64,000 nt of DNA, taken from positions 227,680,578-227,744,577 of the forward strand of contig CP136062.1 of assembly GCA_032622095.1 (NCBI GenBank), written 5' to 3'. Shown here piece by piece: positions 1-11,396 of this stretch. Source of the DNA: Siphonodentalium dalli. Its lineage: Eukaryota > Mollusca > Scaphopoda > Gadilida > Siphonodentaliidae. The notes under the pieces were generated by a model. It ran no database searches and was not told where the DNA came from. It saw only the letters and a list, made by a program, of their open reading frames with translations. The first letter of the stretch is position 1. Each line of letters opens with the position of its first letter. Made by a program: the position numbers and the translations under genes.

Positions 1-170
1 CTCATATATATATATATATATGCGAGGCTCCCTATAGGATACTCGCACATACAAGAGAATACATTGGCCTAACAATATTTACCTTGACCTTGTAAGCCAG
101 TGCATTCTCATATATATGCGAGGCTCCCTATAGGATACTCGCATATATAAAGAAAATGCATTGACACAGG
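1..170. mobile_element. TTAA MITE family B, fragment
   Basis: Two degenerate copies of the 67-bp near-palindrome (about 1-66 and 97-163) separated by the spacer cctaacaatatttaccttg, which is diagnostic of family B copies elsewhere (4203, 21529, 25745). The left end is cut by the window edge and no right terminus is seen. Confidence 0.6.
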
Positions 171-323
171 GTCTTCTCGGTCCACAGCAGCTTGGGATAT
201 GGGTAGGGTTGATCCTGTTTTGGACCGAGTCCCGCCCTGTTGCTCTTGTAAAACACACTTTAATTCAAAAGATTTACTGCATGTGCAAGTGGAGCCCGGG
301 CATTCCATAAACCCTGAATGTGA

Positions 324-730
324 TTAATCCTTTACCCAACAAAAGGGCCCTGTGCCAATGCATTCTCTTATATATGCGAGTCGACCATAGGTCGCCTCGC
401 ATATATAAGAGAATGCATTGGCTTAACACATAAAAAATTATAAAATTGTTAAAGAATGTACCAGTAAGAAAAAAATGGTAAAAAGTGTTAAAAAAAGATT
501 TTTTTTAGGCCAATGCATTCTCTTATATATGCGAGGCGACCTATGGTCGACTCGCATATATAAGAGAATGCATTGGCACAGGGCATAACTGTAACTATCA
601 CAATGTGGTCAAGGAGCCGGTTCCAATGATATCCATATTTGTATGGTTCTCTTGAGACAGACCGAAGATATTTTAGGCTGTTGAAGCTTTATTTGGCCGG
701 TTTTGGCCGTTTTGTTGGGTAAAGGGTTAA
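324..730 (-). mobile_element. TTAA MITE family A, complete copy
   Basis: Ends are TTAATCCTTTACCCAACA (one C to T change) and TGTTGGGTAAAGGGTTAA, so the element is bounded by TTAA with about 18-bp inverted termini. Inside are two copies of the 67-bp near-palindrome in opposite orientation, a T-rich spacer and the unique arm containing ccggccaaaaccggcc. No coding capacity. TTAA duplications with CCC/GGG ends are typical of piggyBac-type elements; the superfamily is inferred. Confidence 0.8.
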
Positions 731-1097
731 TCATCCGATATGTCCACGATTATCTGTCTTCAAAATGATATATCATTTACCGTGATAGAAAAAGGTATAG
801 TGCTGATACAATCATTTAATTTATTGTTGACATGCATTTTCTGATAGCGTCACAAATCAAAATTCTCTGGAAAACAAGGCTTTCTTTATTTATAAATCTT
901 GTTATTTTGACATTTAACGGACCTCTGATATATGTATGTTTGATACCAACATGCTTGGGAAAGGCTGCCTTCTATGCTCATATACGCAAAGCTTCAATTT
1001 GACCTAATCCGAAGACATACAAGCAAGATAACTCCTGCCCACGATTCTGGGTGTAAAGTCCATTACAGAAGGGTAACATGATGTGAATCGGCCCAAA

Positions 1098-1326
1098 ACA
1101 GCATAAACACAACCGATATCCCAAGCTGTTACAGCATAAACACAACCGATATCCCAAGCTGTGACAGCATAAACACAACCGATATCCCAAGCTGTTACAG
1201 CATAAACACAACCGATATCCCAAGCTGTTACAGCATAAACACAACCGATATCCCAAGCTGTTACAGCATAAACACAACCGATATCCCAAGCTGTTACAGC
1301 ATAAACACAACCGATATCCCAAGCTC
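1098..1326. repeat. 33-bp tandem repeat, about 7 copies
   Basis: Unit cagcataaacacaaccgata followed by tcccaagctgtta, nearly perfect. Because 33 is a multiple of three, two minus-strand frames stay open and encode repeated LGYRLCLCCNS or AWDIGCVYAVT. I regard this as an array artefact, not a gene. Confidence 0.9.
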
Positions 1327-1773
1327 TTGTGAACCGTGAAGACTTAAAATACATCTGAATACATGATAAAAATAGCGCACGGGTTAATTTATTTCCATAT
1401 CCAATGGTACTGGGAATAAAAAATACCGAACATCTGCCAATATGTCATATCCGCTAACTGGCAGTGTTTCTACAGAGTACTTTCGGGAGGGCTATATATT
1501 AGGATAGCAGTTTTATTTCAGATTGTTTTATATACATAACATGATTAATTTAGGCTGGATGACACAACAAACCCAGTTGAATGAGTGTCTGTGTATTGAA
1601 AAGAAGTTTTTGGTACAATCCGAAGAAACCAAAACCCTATCCATCAGTTAAATAACGGGCTGCAATGTTCAGGATAAATAAATTTATTCAAGGTGGGCCT
1701 TAAAAATCATGGTGGGGGATGAAAACCTAGCAACTATTTTATTTTTGGCCAAAATATAACTTTATTTAATCTG

Positions 1774-1911
1774 TTAAACCCTTTCATGACGGGAGCTGCG
1801 CTGGTGCAGCACTAAAGATCCTGTGCCAGTGCATTCTACTATATATGAGAGAATGCATTGGCACAGTGTTTTCTAAAAATTTCAGGAAGCTCCAATCATG
1901 GGACGGGTTAA
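1774..1911 (+). mobile_element. TTAA MITE family B, short deletion copy
   Basis: Begins TTAAACCCTTTCATGACGGG and ends CCAATCATGGGACGGGTTAA. It holds one shortened palindrome (1830-1863) and the family B motif gctgcgctggtgcagca. At 138 bp it is half the length of the copies at 4203 and 21529. Confidence 0.7.
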
Positions 1912-3142
1912 AAGGGCAGCCCTGATAATTAGCAGCAAATTACATAGGCTAAGATATTTCCTAGGCCAGAAAGTTTTCGTCAGCTAAAAAGCCTGGGATC
2001 TGCATAGTTACATACTCTACTGTGTTCTACACATATAACTTCAGTTAATACAATTGAAACTTAGTTCATTACGGCAACTTTGGTTTGGACTGGTTTAAAT
2101 TTTTTATTAACATGATAATCCTTGTGCAGTTATTTCAGTGGTCCTTGTCATTCAACAATGAATTGTTGCTGTCTGCAGACTTCCACATTGCACAGGGAGA
2201 AAATTAACTGGTATCGCATCGCAATTTGCTGCCCAAATTTGGATAATAGCTATGCAGTTTGGTATGAATTTTATGATTTTAGAAAAATGCCATCTTCTTA
2301 TGTCATTGTGAGGTTATTTGCTAATCAAAATTTCAAAAGTAATTTGCTCCCTGACATTGCGACAGGCAATGTCTCCAGCAATGATCTGTTTCAATTTTTC
2401 ACAATACATAGGCAGGCTCTAAAATTTACCTCGGCTAAAAATACCCCGACAAAATTGTTTTTTGCCTAGGCATTTGCTTCAGGGCTGATATGGTAGATTG
2501 TGCAAGGCAGAAATTTCACTGCACACAATTTGCATTCTTCAGTTCACTGAGGCCAAGACAAAAAACTTCTCTGTTTCCAATAACATTGGGATAATTTTCC
2601 AGACAGGCAGCCAGGGTTTTTTTTTTTTTACATTTTTTTTTTAAAAATCTTTCAGTCATAAGGGATTAATAGTGCAGTCACAGTCCCATGGAATATGGTA
2701 GATCAATGTGTATTAAAATGAGCCAAGCATTGGATAAAAACCCGGCCTTGCTGTCCCTTGAATTCATTCACTCAGCAGTAAGATCTCTACCAACTGTGAG
2801 TTTAATAACCAACTTATTTTTGCTTTTGGGATTGGGAAAACGATAAATATTCACAATGACACTCTAACAGGTAACTATTAACTATGTAATTATTATTATT
2901 AGCTGATATTCATTGAATATGAAATTATAATCATACACCCTCTGCATTCACACAATTAGCTTCCGTAAGAATCAGCACAAATCGCGATACAGTTACATAA
3001 CTCTTCCGATGTTCATCAGGCAATAACTGGAGTCGACTCTTCATAAAAAGTGATGAACACCTAAGTCATTTCAAGCTGACAGTGCACACGCGCTCGCTGT
3101 GTGGTGTCCACTTCAAAAACAGTGATGAACTACCTACGTCAC

Positions 3143-3358
3143 TTAACCCTTTGAGTGCCAGGTTGATTTTTGTATCAACCCATATACCCTGTGCCAATGC
3201 ATTCTCTTATATATGCGAGTCGACCATTGGCCTAACAATTTTTTTTGTTTTTTTTTACAATTTTTTACAATTTTAATAATTTATTCTTATATTCTTTAAC
3301 AGACTTATTTTGTAGGTTTAGGGCCGATGAGATCGGCCCCTGGCACTCAAAGGGTTAA
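3143..3358 (+). mobile_element. TTAA MITE family C with a partial palindrome module
   Basis: Ends TTAACCCTTTGAGTGCCAGG and CCTGGCACTCAAAGGGTTAA form a 20-bp perfect inverted repeat. The interior carries tgatttttgtatcaaccc (shared with copies at 23697 and 27916) and a half copy of the palindrome found in families A and B. Its right TTAA is also the left TTAA of the next element. Confidence 0.8.
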
Positions 3359-3763
3359 CCCTTTACCCAACAAACCGGCCAAAACCGGCCAAATAAAGCT
3401 TCAACAGCCTAAAATATCTTTGGTCTGTCTCAATAGAACCATACAAATATGGATATCATTGGAACCGGCTCATTGACCACATTGTGATGGTTACAGTTAT
3501 GCCCTGTGCCAATGCATTCTCTTATATATGCGAGTCGACCATAGGTCGCCTCGCATATATAAGAGAATGCATTGGCCTAAAAATACTAAAAAAAATCTTT
3601 TTTTAACACTTTTTACCATTTTTTCTTACATTCTTTAACAATTTTATAATTTTTAATGTGTTAAGCCAATGCATTCTCTTATATATGCGAGGCGACCTAT
3701 GGTCGACTCGCATATATAAGAGAATGCATTGGCACAGGGCCGTTCTGTTGGGTAAAGGGTTAG
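3355..3763 (+). mobile_element. TTAA MITE family A, sharing its TTAA with a family C element
   Basis: Starts TTAACCCTTTACCCAACAAA exactly at the TTAA that ends the family C copy. It contains both palindromes (about 3509-3575 and 3666-3732) and ends gttgggtaaagggttag, where the final TTAA has mutated to TTAG. Confidence 0.8.
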
Positions 3764-3899
3764 AGCCGATCATGTGCACGCGCTCACTGCGTTGTTATTG
3801 GGAGACTGTGTTGGAATGTTACTTAGAGTTGTTGTGGTAGTTTTGAAAAGTTGTTCAAATTATTAATTTTCTATTAAAATGTACTGGTATATAATCATT

Positions 3900-4041
3900 A
3901 GAAATGACTTGCAGATCGATTGAGGGTCATTGGTTTTGACCGGCAGAGTAATTAAACAAAGTTCCCTTCGGGATTCACACACTTTGTATAATTACTATGC
4001 CGGTCAAAACCCAATGACCCCATCAATCTGCAAGTCATTTC
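3900..4041. repeat. Foldback (long inverted repeat, about 62-bp arms)
   Basis: Arm agaaatgacttgcagatcga through acaaagt is repeated inverted after an 18-bp loop (tcccttcgggattcacac), closing with gcaagtcatttct. Several mismatches. Probably a foldback-type MITE; no target duplication recognised. Confidence 0.7.
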
Positions 4042-4202
4042 TTGTGTGAATAACACTGAAGCTCAAGTTGACATTGATACAATAAATTTAATAATATATG
4101 ATTTGTGTTGATACAAAAATAAAATATAAGAAACCAGACTACCGAGCGAGTAAACACTCATCTCGGATACTGAATAAAACCCGACATCGAACAAATCTGA
4201 TT

Positions 4203-4462
4203 TTAACCCTTTCATGATGGGAGCCGCGCTGGTGCAGCATTAAAGATCCTGTGCCAGTTCAATCTCTTACATATGCGAGTCTTCCATAGGGAGCCTCGCA
4301 TATATAAGAGAATGCACTGGCTACAAGGTCAAGGTAAATATTGTTAGGCCAATGCATTCTCTTATTATGCAAGGGTCCCTATGGGAGACTCGCATATATA
4401 AGAAATTCATTTGCACATCGTTTTCGCAAAATGTCAGGAATCTCCAGTCATGGAAGGGTTAA
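4203..4462 (+). mobile_element. TTAA MITE family B, full copy
   Basis: Begins TTAACCCTTTCATGATGGGA and ends CCAGTCATGGAAGGGTTAA. It holds two degenerate palindromes in inverse orientation, separated by the ctggctacaaggtcaaggta spacer. Palindrome loops read TCTTCC-ATA-GGGAGC rather than the TCGACC-ATA-GGTCGC of family A. Confidence 0.8.
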
Positions 4463-5426
4463 TGAGCTTTTGTGGTCACAATTCATGCCGGGAAAGTATG
4501 GTGACAAAGTCACATGAACACTTATATCTTCTGAACAGTCATATTTATATGGGAATGGAATTCATAGTAAAGTAGAGTTCAGATGTATCCGTTACGTCGG
4601 TCTGTATGTTGTGATGACACGATCCATTGTCTGCGTCAAAATGTTCACTTGGATTCGGTATAACGCAGAGCTTCCATTTAATAATTGCAGCTAATAAGTT
4701 TGATATTACAAACAAGGCTCAAAATAAGTGGCCGGTCACGGTCATTGTCCGACGAAAAATAGCTTATGTACAGTGCCCTTCTGTATCTGTCGGACATTTT
4801 GTCCAATGCAAATTTTTAAACAATCTATATCTGTTTGGGTACATCCAAGGAGCCGTTACTGGCCAAATTGGACATTGAAAGTAAAATATAGTTATTTTTT
4901 AATTTCAGATTAATTCAGAGTGAATATAATTATCTCATTTGTGAATTACATGTGTATTTATTAATCAACGTAAAGTTTTTGAACATTTGAAAACAAAAAT
5001 AACATGGGGTTTTCCTGGGTGGAGATTGGATGCTCACTAAAATGAGCGCATCATTGACGAATAATAAGTTGCTTGGAAATTTAACTACTGTCTCATACAG
5101 TACATCTGAAAATTTGACAGGCACCATTTTGAAATGACCAACACCATCCATTTGACAGTAAGTAAAAAAAAAATTATTTTGAGCTTTGATTACAAATCAA
5201 TCTGCTGTGATAAATTAATTCTACAATAATGTCAAACCTGTCAAATTACAAACAACTAACAGTTTATTCAAATAAATACAAGTCTATTTTCATTCGGTTT
5301 GAAGACAGCCGCCATCTTTTATCAATTGAAAAAAAGAATCATCATGATGCACTATGCTTAATTACCATATAATGTATGCGATATACCTCAAGTTTTGTTG
5401 AAAATATAATCTCTCCATTGTGTGTA

Positions 5427-5771
5427 TTAACCCTTTACCCAACAAACCGGCCAAATAAAGCTTCAACAGCATAAAATATCTTCGGTCTGTCTCAATAGAA
5501 CCATACAAATATGGATATCATTGGAACCGGCTCCTTGACCACATTGTGATAGTTACAGTTATGCCCTGTGCCAATGCATTCTCTTATATATGCGAGTCGA
5601 CCATAGGTCGCCTCGCATATATAAGAGAATGCATTGGCCTAAAAAAAATTTTTTTTATTTTTAATGTGTTAAGCCAATGCATTCTCTTATATATGCGAGG
5701 CGACCTATGGTCGACTCGCATATATAAGAGAATGCATTGGCACAGGGCCCTTCTGTTGGGTAAAGGGTTAA
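5427..5771 (+). mobile_element. TTAA MITE family A, shortened spacer
   Basis: TTAACCCTTTACCC at the left, GGGTAAAGGGTTAA at the right, 345 bp. Both palindromes are intact, but the T-rich spacer between them is reduced to about 44 bp. Confidence 0.85.
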
Positions 5772-5850
5772 CGGATACAATGTAACGGACGCATCACAGC
5801 CATCTGAACACCTCAATACAAAGACCTGTCTGAACACTATACTTGTACTA

Positions 5851-6040
5851 CAGTAATGCCCTAAATAATTGACTCCTTAACCACAACGGAATTATGGGTA
5901 ATTTTAGTCGGAAATATGGCTTGTTGGCATTCATCGGAAAGCTCTCACTGAGAGCTTTCCGATGAATGGCAACAAGCCATATTTCCGACTAAATTCTGAA
6001 AAATTACCCATAATTCTGTCAATTATTTATGGCATTACTA
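5851..6040. mobile_element. Foldback MITE family E (CAGTAATGCCC ends)
   Basis: Two long arms face each other around gctctcactgagagc. The left end is TA-CAGTAATGCCCTAAATAAT and the right end is ggcattacta-ta. TA borders and CAGTA ends suggest a Tc1/mariner-type MITE. The arms have diverged (deletion in the right arm). Copies lie at 9613, 10175, 21285 and 38028. Confidence 0.75.
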
Positions 6041-6349
6041 TAGCAAATATTGATACATAGCTCATTCGCTATCTGAAATTCGGACAGTATTGTTTTTCAC
6101 TTAGTTTTAATTTCGCACACTTTGAATTTTAATTATTTCATACTATTTTTAGCTCAAGTTTTAAATTTGCGCAATGATGTATGTACAAAAAACAGTACTC
6201 CCCAAATTTAAATACGAGTAAGACACATAAGTAGATACGTATGTATATACATACTTACTGATTACAGATATCCAAGTCATGATGCAGTGACATAATTATA
6301 CAGTAAATCACAGATAGGAAGTATACATACTCAATCATGGCAATCTTGT

Positions 6350-7434
6350 CTATGCAACCCCTCCAAGAAAATTAACAGAAGTCTTGAATGTTTTCATTAA
6401 CCTTTTCTCAAGACCTTCCACTTCAAGTTCAGTGCCACCGAATTTAAACAGAATATCCACTTCCCTGCTATAATCACCAGTTGTATCTGGCATATCAACG
6501 ATCACTTTTCCAAGATATTCACAACCGACATCGGTTGTGTACCCCGGGTTAGTTGAGGTTGAGCTAAATATAGGAATACACATTTGCTTCTGATTTTTCT
6601 CTGTGGGTGTAAATGTTTGACCATGACATTTGTTGCCGACTTCAACAGTCTGTCCGATTGATATTAGCTTGAAGAAAATATCGCAGCACCACTCGCGGCT
6701 ATCAATGACTTCTTTCTTTCCTGCAGGGTGTTTATCAGTCTTGAATGCCGTTTTTCCACGGACACCATACGTTTTTCTGGAAACTCGTGACGTAATCACG
6801 CCAGGATCATAACCATACAGGACGGCACCTATTACAACTGCTAAATCTGGCTCATTTGGAGTGAAAAATTTCTTAGTTGGGAACTCCTTTCTCAATGTAG
6901 AATTAATTAATTCAGAGCCTGAAAACCCTCCAACAAGCAAAACTGTGTCGACGTCTTTAACTTTTTGCTCTTTGAACAGGTCACGGACATGATCGACAAT
7001 GCTATCGAGCGCTGGCTTAAACAGTGCCTTCAAGACGTCATTTTCAAGCTTCATCTTGTCAGATTTGACCGTTATGAGGTTGCCGAAATGTGTGTTCCCG
7101 ACACATGTATCCATTGTCTTCCCCGTCACTTCCAAAAATACATCTTTTAACGACACCGGCAACCTTATCACAGTTTTCGCATCTCCGTCAGTCTTGGCAT
7201 TTCTTTTCTTTATTTCAAATTCTCTTCTCAACTCGACGCTGTCCTCCATGCTTATTTTCTTGAATTTATTCATCACTTCCTCTCCCTTTTCATTCCCTCC
7301 CGCTATTTCATGCAGGAGTAGTATATATTCTTCATCGACCTTTGTACCACCCCAAGCTCCACCCGTGGCGTAATGTACCTCCCTGAGAGAACCGTCCGGC
7401 ATTCTCTCTTGCACTGTTATATCAGCTGTACCAC
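6350..7434 (-). CDS. HSPA12A: HSPA12-like terminal exon, distal copy (alternative last exon or orphan duplicate)
   Basis: An open exon of 1085 nt, homologous along its whole length to the exon at 22902-21830. It begins GT GGT ACA GCT GAT after acceptor aatttatttttcag (AG at 7436-7435), the same phase and position in the phosphate-2 motif, and ends FLGGVA then TAG. Landmarks: GGAWGGTKVDEEY, TVLLVGGFSGSELI, YDPGVITSRVSRKTYGVRGK, GQTFTPTEKNQK and GGTELEVEG. Around half to two thirds of residues match the proximal exon by eye, yet there is no stop or frameshift in 361 codons, which argues for selection. I find no exon 1-3 equivalents between 7435 and 21829. Spliced to exon 3 at 27630 it would give 1773 nt, 590 residues, in frame. 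Alternatives: last exon of a separate gene whose 5' part is lost or very diverged, or a recent pseudogene. Confidence 0.8.
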
Positions 7435-7439
7435 CTGAA

Positions 7440-7985
7440 AAATAAATTCAAAGATTGACATCTATTACGCACTTAGCCATGATTTGTAAGGATTTCTCGG
7501 TGAATTAAAAGTGATAATGTCACACCTGTGAATTATGTCCCCAGTGAGCGCACACGATCAGGGACTATTTTGCCACATATAATCTTTAGATTTAGCATTT
7601 TTTAGTGGTGGAAAGTGTGTAATAAACAGAATAATCAATTGTTTTCGATGATTACGTGACATAATTCACCTGGTAAACCCTTCATTCACTCCACTCCACT
7701 CCACTCACTCCACTCACTCCACTCACTCGGGTTTAACAAGGCCCGACTTCGCTCGTGAATTATTTCACATAATCATCAAAACCAATTAAGTACTCTCTAT
7801 TTATTATATTCCTTTGTGTGATTTACCTTGATTTCTCGAGTGATTATAAACGATAATGTCACTACTGAATTATGTCACTTTTACTAGCGTGTTATATATT
7901 CATACGTGCTATCGAAATTTAATTCGTTGTGGGTATAATGGCGGTATTTTTCGGATTTCTCGAAAATCAGATGTTTATAGTGGAA
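7440..7985. other. Intergenic or intronic DNA with decayed inverted repeats and a CCACT tract
   Basis: Contains repeated motifs gtgataatgtcac and gtgaattatgtc in both orientations (7505-7560, 7640-7680, 7755-7770, 7840-7885) and an imperfect (CACTC)n tract at 7685-7730. They look like decayed relatives of the foldback at 7986-8110. No exon recognised. Confidence 0.5.
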
Positions 7986-8110
7986 TGAACTGGTAATGTG
8001 AAATAATTCATTTGAGGCAGGGAATATTTTGTAAAACACTCGAGCGCATTGAGCTCTCGTGCTTGTAAAACGTCCCTGCCTCAAATGAATTATTTCACGT
8101 CACCAGTTCA
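7986..8110. repeat. Foldback, about 55-bp arms
   Basis: tgaactggtaatgtgaaata reappears inverted as tatttcacgtcaccagttca. The inner part tttgaggcaggga pairs with tccctgcctcaaa. The loop lies around ctcgagcgcattgagctctc. Confidence 0.7.
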
Positions 8111-8217
8111 ATCAAGTGATTATTCTCTATTTATTCACAATCAGTAAGGCTTATGCATTTTCGTTTTGTTTTGTTCCAAAAGTTGTGCCAATATATTCTA
8201 CCTGGGCCTTTCCTGAT

Positions 8218-8368
8218 CAAGCCTTGAAATAGTGTGTCTGTCATTTGCAGAATGAGGTCCCCAGAGGGTGAATTTAGTGATGCTAACCCGCTATGCGGGG
8301 TAGCATCACTAAATTCTCCCTCTGGGGACCTCATTCTGCAAATGACAGGCACACTATTTCAAGGCTTG
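8218..8368. mobile_element. Foldback MITE family G
   Basis: An almost perfect 151-bp hairpin: caagccttgaaatagtgtgt at the left and its inverse at the right, with cccagagggtgaatttagtg in the stem and the loop at cccgctatgcgggg. Related copies lie at 9128, 9739, 9990, 11770 and 25351. Confidence 0.8.
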
Positions 8369-9127
8369 TCCCTGATCATTAGAATTCACCAGAATAGTTA
8401 AAGATGGCCTATCTTTTCCGGGCCAAAATTAAAACAAAAACATATTTTTTATAAAACCAATTTTCACATTACAAATATCATTTTCTATGAATAAAAAACA
8501 GACAAAAATGAATATTGGATAAAATATTATATGTAAAAACATAATAAAATGGTTTACTCTTGCAAAATATATGAAACAAAATAACATTTTGGTTTAATGG
8601 AGAGTGCTAACAAAATAGACTTCTCCTTCTTGCTATACTCCAAATGTGGCTTAAGTTTCTGTTATAAAAATAGCACGTGAAACTGTCCTGAAAGGTTGTA
8701 TGTATTACACCGAAAAATCTAATTAAAATCAATATTAATTGATAGAATAGTTTCGTGACAGGTGTCTTTAACTCATATTTATTATTTTATACCCCGGAAT
8801 CCTGCGGAATCTATATAAAACAGATTTAGGAAGATCGACCATATTTAAGTTATCATTGGAAAACAAAATAATCAGTAAATTCTAAATTGAAACTGGGCAT
8901 AACAGAAACGGTCAGACCTGATCCAAATTCAAACTTGACCCGAGACTATCTCATATGAAGACTACACATGTATAAACCAAGTTTGATAAAATTCTGTCAA
9001 AATATTATTCAAGTTATCATTCGGATAACAAAGTTGAGGAAAGTTGGATGCGAAAAGACAGACCGATGGATGGACACCACTCATTTCTATAGTACCACGA
9101 AATAATACATTGGATTTATAACTTTGG

Positions 9128-9561
9128 CAAGCCTGAGTTTAGTGTGCCTGTCATTTGCAGAATGAGGTCCCCAGAGGGTGAATTTAGTGACGCTATCCCA
9201 AATAGAGGCATAGTATCGCCAAATTCACCCTCTGGGGACCTCATTCTGCTTAGGCCTCATCTTCTCTGGAAAGTTTCTTTATTATCAAATTTCTATAAAA
9301 ACTTCTTCACATAGATTCCATTTCTTTTACAGTTTAGTTTCTAATATCCCCAAATTGGCAGATGACACATTGCATAATCGAGGTTCCCAATTGGTGTACA
9401 TCACAATATTCACCATCTGGGAACTTCAATCTGAGTCCAGGTATCCCATAGCAGAATGAGATCCACAGAGGGTGAATTTGTGATGCTAGCCCACTATATC
9501 ACTAAATTCACCCTCTGGGGACCTCATTCTGTAAATGACAGGCACACTAAACTCAGACTTG
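9128..9561. mobile_element. Long family G element with internal unique DNA
   Basis: Family G arms (left 9128-9250, right about 9463-9561) flank about 210 bp of internal sequence. Each arm is itself a partial hairpin. Termini caagcctgagtttagtgtgc and its inverse differ from the short G copies (cttgaaatagtgtg), so this may be a longer progenitor type. Confidence 0.6.
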
Positions 9562-9612
9562 AACTTTGGCATGTTGTATTCTTCAACATGATGTGAGTTA
9601 TGGTGTGTACTA

Positions 9613-9835
9613 CAGTAATGCTCTAATTTAAATCAACCTCTTAACCACAGCAGAATTATGGGTAACTTTTCAGGATTTAGTCGGAAATATGGCTTGTTGC
9701 CATTCATCAGAAAGCTCTCGGCGAGAGCTTTCCGATAAATTTCCAGAGGGTGAATTTGGTGATGATAGCCTGCTGTATAGGATGGCATCACTAAATTCAC
9801 CCTCTGGGGACCTTATTCTGCTTAGGCCTCATATT
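9613..9835. mobile_element. Chimera of foldback families E and G
   Basis: The left arm of family E (cagtaatgctctaatttaaa to gagagctttccgat, 9613-9737) passes directly into the stem of family G (ccagagggtgaatttggtg, 9742-9830). The right arm of E is missing. Confidence 0.65.
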
Positions 9836-10130
9836 CTGGCAAGTATCTATAGTCTCAAAGTATTGTTTTTAGTTACTTTTGCCCTTCTGGGAAGTTTTTA
9901 TATGCCCAAATATGCTGAAGATAAATTGCACAATTGAGGTGACTAATGGGTGAACATCACCACTTCAATCTGATCCTAGGTCTCCAATAGCAGTTGAGGC
10001 CGAATGAGGTTCCCATAGGGTGAATTTGGTAATGCTAGCCTGCAGTGCGGGATAGTTTCACTAAATTCACCCTCTTGGGACCTCATTCTGCAAATTACAG
10101 ACATACAATTTGCAGACTTGCATGCAAACT
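9836..10130. mobile_element. Family G-related sequence, degenerate
   Basis: Repeats the internal part of the 9128 element (cctcatattctggc, tgcacaattgaggt) and ends in another partial G hairpin at about 9990-10115. Confidence 0.5.
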
Positions 10131-10174
10131 TGAGTTATAAATTATGCCAATAATGTCAAGGCTGAGACAACTTA

Positions 10175-10282
10175 CAGTAATGCTTTCCGATGAATGGCAA
10201 CAAGCCATATTTCCTACTAAATCCTGAAAAGTTACCCATAATTCTGCTGTGGTTAAGGAGTCGATTATTTAGGGCATTACTG
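10175..10282. mobile_element. Family E MITE, internal deletion copy
   Basis: The left terminus cagtaatgc is joined directly to the right arm (tttccgatgaatggcaacaa to agggcattactg). TA flanks are retained on both sides. Confidence 0.7.
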
Positions 10283-10449
10283 TATTCCCCACATCTTGGG
10301 CTCTATTCTGCCAATAAAATGCATCAAATTGCCATTGTCTTCATGAGAAAAAAAAAGCAACAAAGTAATTAACCTGAATCGAAAATATATGAAATATGGA
10401 GCCGATCTTGAATCAGTAATTGCTGATGTTGATACCAGTTTGCTTTGTC

Positions 10450-10655
10450 TTAACTCTTCCATGGCTGGAGCTTGCTGAAAATTTTGTGAAAACCATGTGC
10501 CAATTCATTCTCTTATAGAGGAGTCTCCCATAGGGAGCCTCGCATATATAAGAGAATACATTGGCATAAAGTGATTTACCTTGGCTTTATACGCCAATGA
10601 GGCTCCCTATGGGAGACTCGCATATAGTTGTATAAGAGAATGCACTGGCTCCCAT
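10450..10655 (+). mobile_element. TTAA MITE family B, right end lost
   Basis: Begins TTAACTCTTCCATGGCTGGA, has two degenerate palindromes (about 10499-10564 and 10582-10647) and stops near ctcccatcatcaaagc without a TTAA terminus. Confidence 0.6.
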
Positions 10656-10685
10656 CATCAAAGCTTTGTGTGACCCACATTATGT

Positions 10686-10800
10686 GAGTAAAGGGGGGAT
10701 GCCCTATAGCAGAAGAGTCCACAATTAGAGGTACCATGTCTTACCCACCGGAAGCTGACATAAGCTAATGATAGGTAGAGCACTCTGCTGTATAGGCAGT
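10686..10800 (-). repeat. Dispersed repeat, inverted partner of 11903-12012
   Basis: Carries ggggggatgccctatagcag, gaggtaccatgtctta and gctgacataagctaat. The same block occurs inverted at 11903-12012 with a few substitutions. Unidentified family. Confidence 0.55.
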
Positions 10801-10904
10801 TTCTGATATAGTCATAACTCATCTCGAACTGAAGGAAATATAAGAAGTGTTTGGATAAATGATAAACATTCATTGAACTTCACTAATTAGGCTGTTTGTA
10901 GAAC

Positions 10905-11294
10905 TTAACCCTTTACCCAACAGAAGGGCCCTGTGCCAATGCATTCTCTTATATATGCGAGTCGACCATAGGTCGCCTCGCATATATAAGAGAATGCATT
11001 GGCTTAACATGTTAAAAATTATAAAATTGTTAAAGAATGTAAGAAAAAATGGTAAAAAGTGTTAAAAAAAGATTTTTGTTAGGCCAATGCATTCTCTTAT
11101 ATATGCGAGGCGACCTATGGTCGACTCGCATATATAAGAGAATGCATTGGCACAGGGCATAACTGTAACTATCACAATGTGGTCAAGGAGCCGGTTCCAA
11201 TGATATCCATATTTGTATGGTTCTATTGAGACAGACCGAAGATATTTTAGGCTGTTGAAGCTTTATTTGGCCGGTTTGTTGGGTAAAGGGTTAA
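10905..11294 (-). mobile_element. TTAA MITE family A, complete copy
   Basis: TTAACCCTTTACCCAACAGA to TGTTGGGTAAAGGGTTAA, 390 bp, same orientation as the copy at 324-730. Both palindromes are intact. Confidence 0.85.
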
Positions 11295-11396
11295 TGCTAG
11301 TATACGTAGGTACCAGCTGCTAGTGAACGAAGTTAAAGATACATAATCCGAACTAACACTCCTAAATTAATATTTTTTTTACCTTCTAGTCTCAAA

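Noticed and set aside
978-1354. 114- and 116-codon frames with repeated LGYRLCLCCNS / AWDIGCVYAVT
   Set aside because: They arise from a 33-bp tandem repeat whose length is a multiple of three; no start context, domain or similarity supports a protein.
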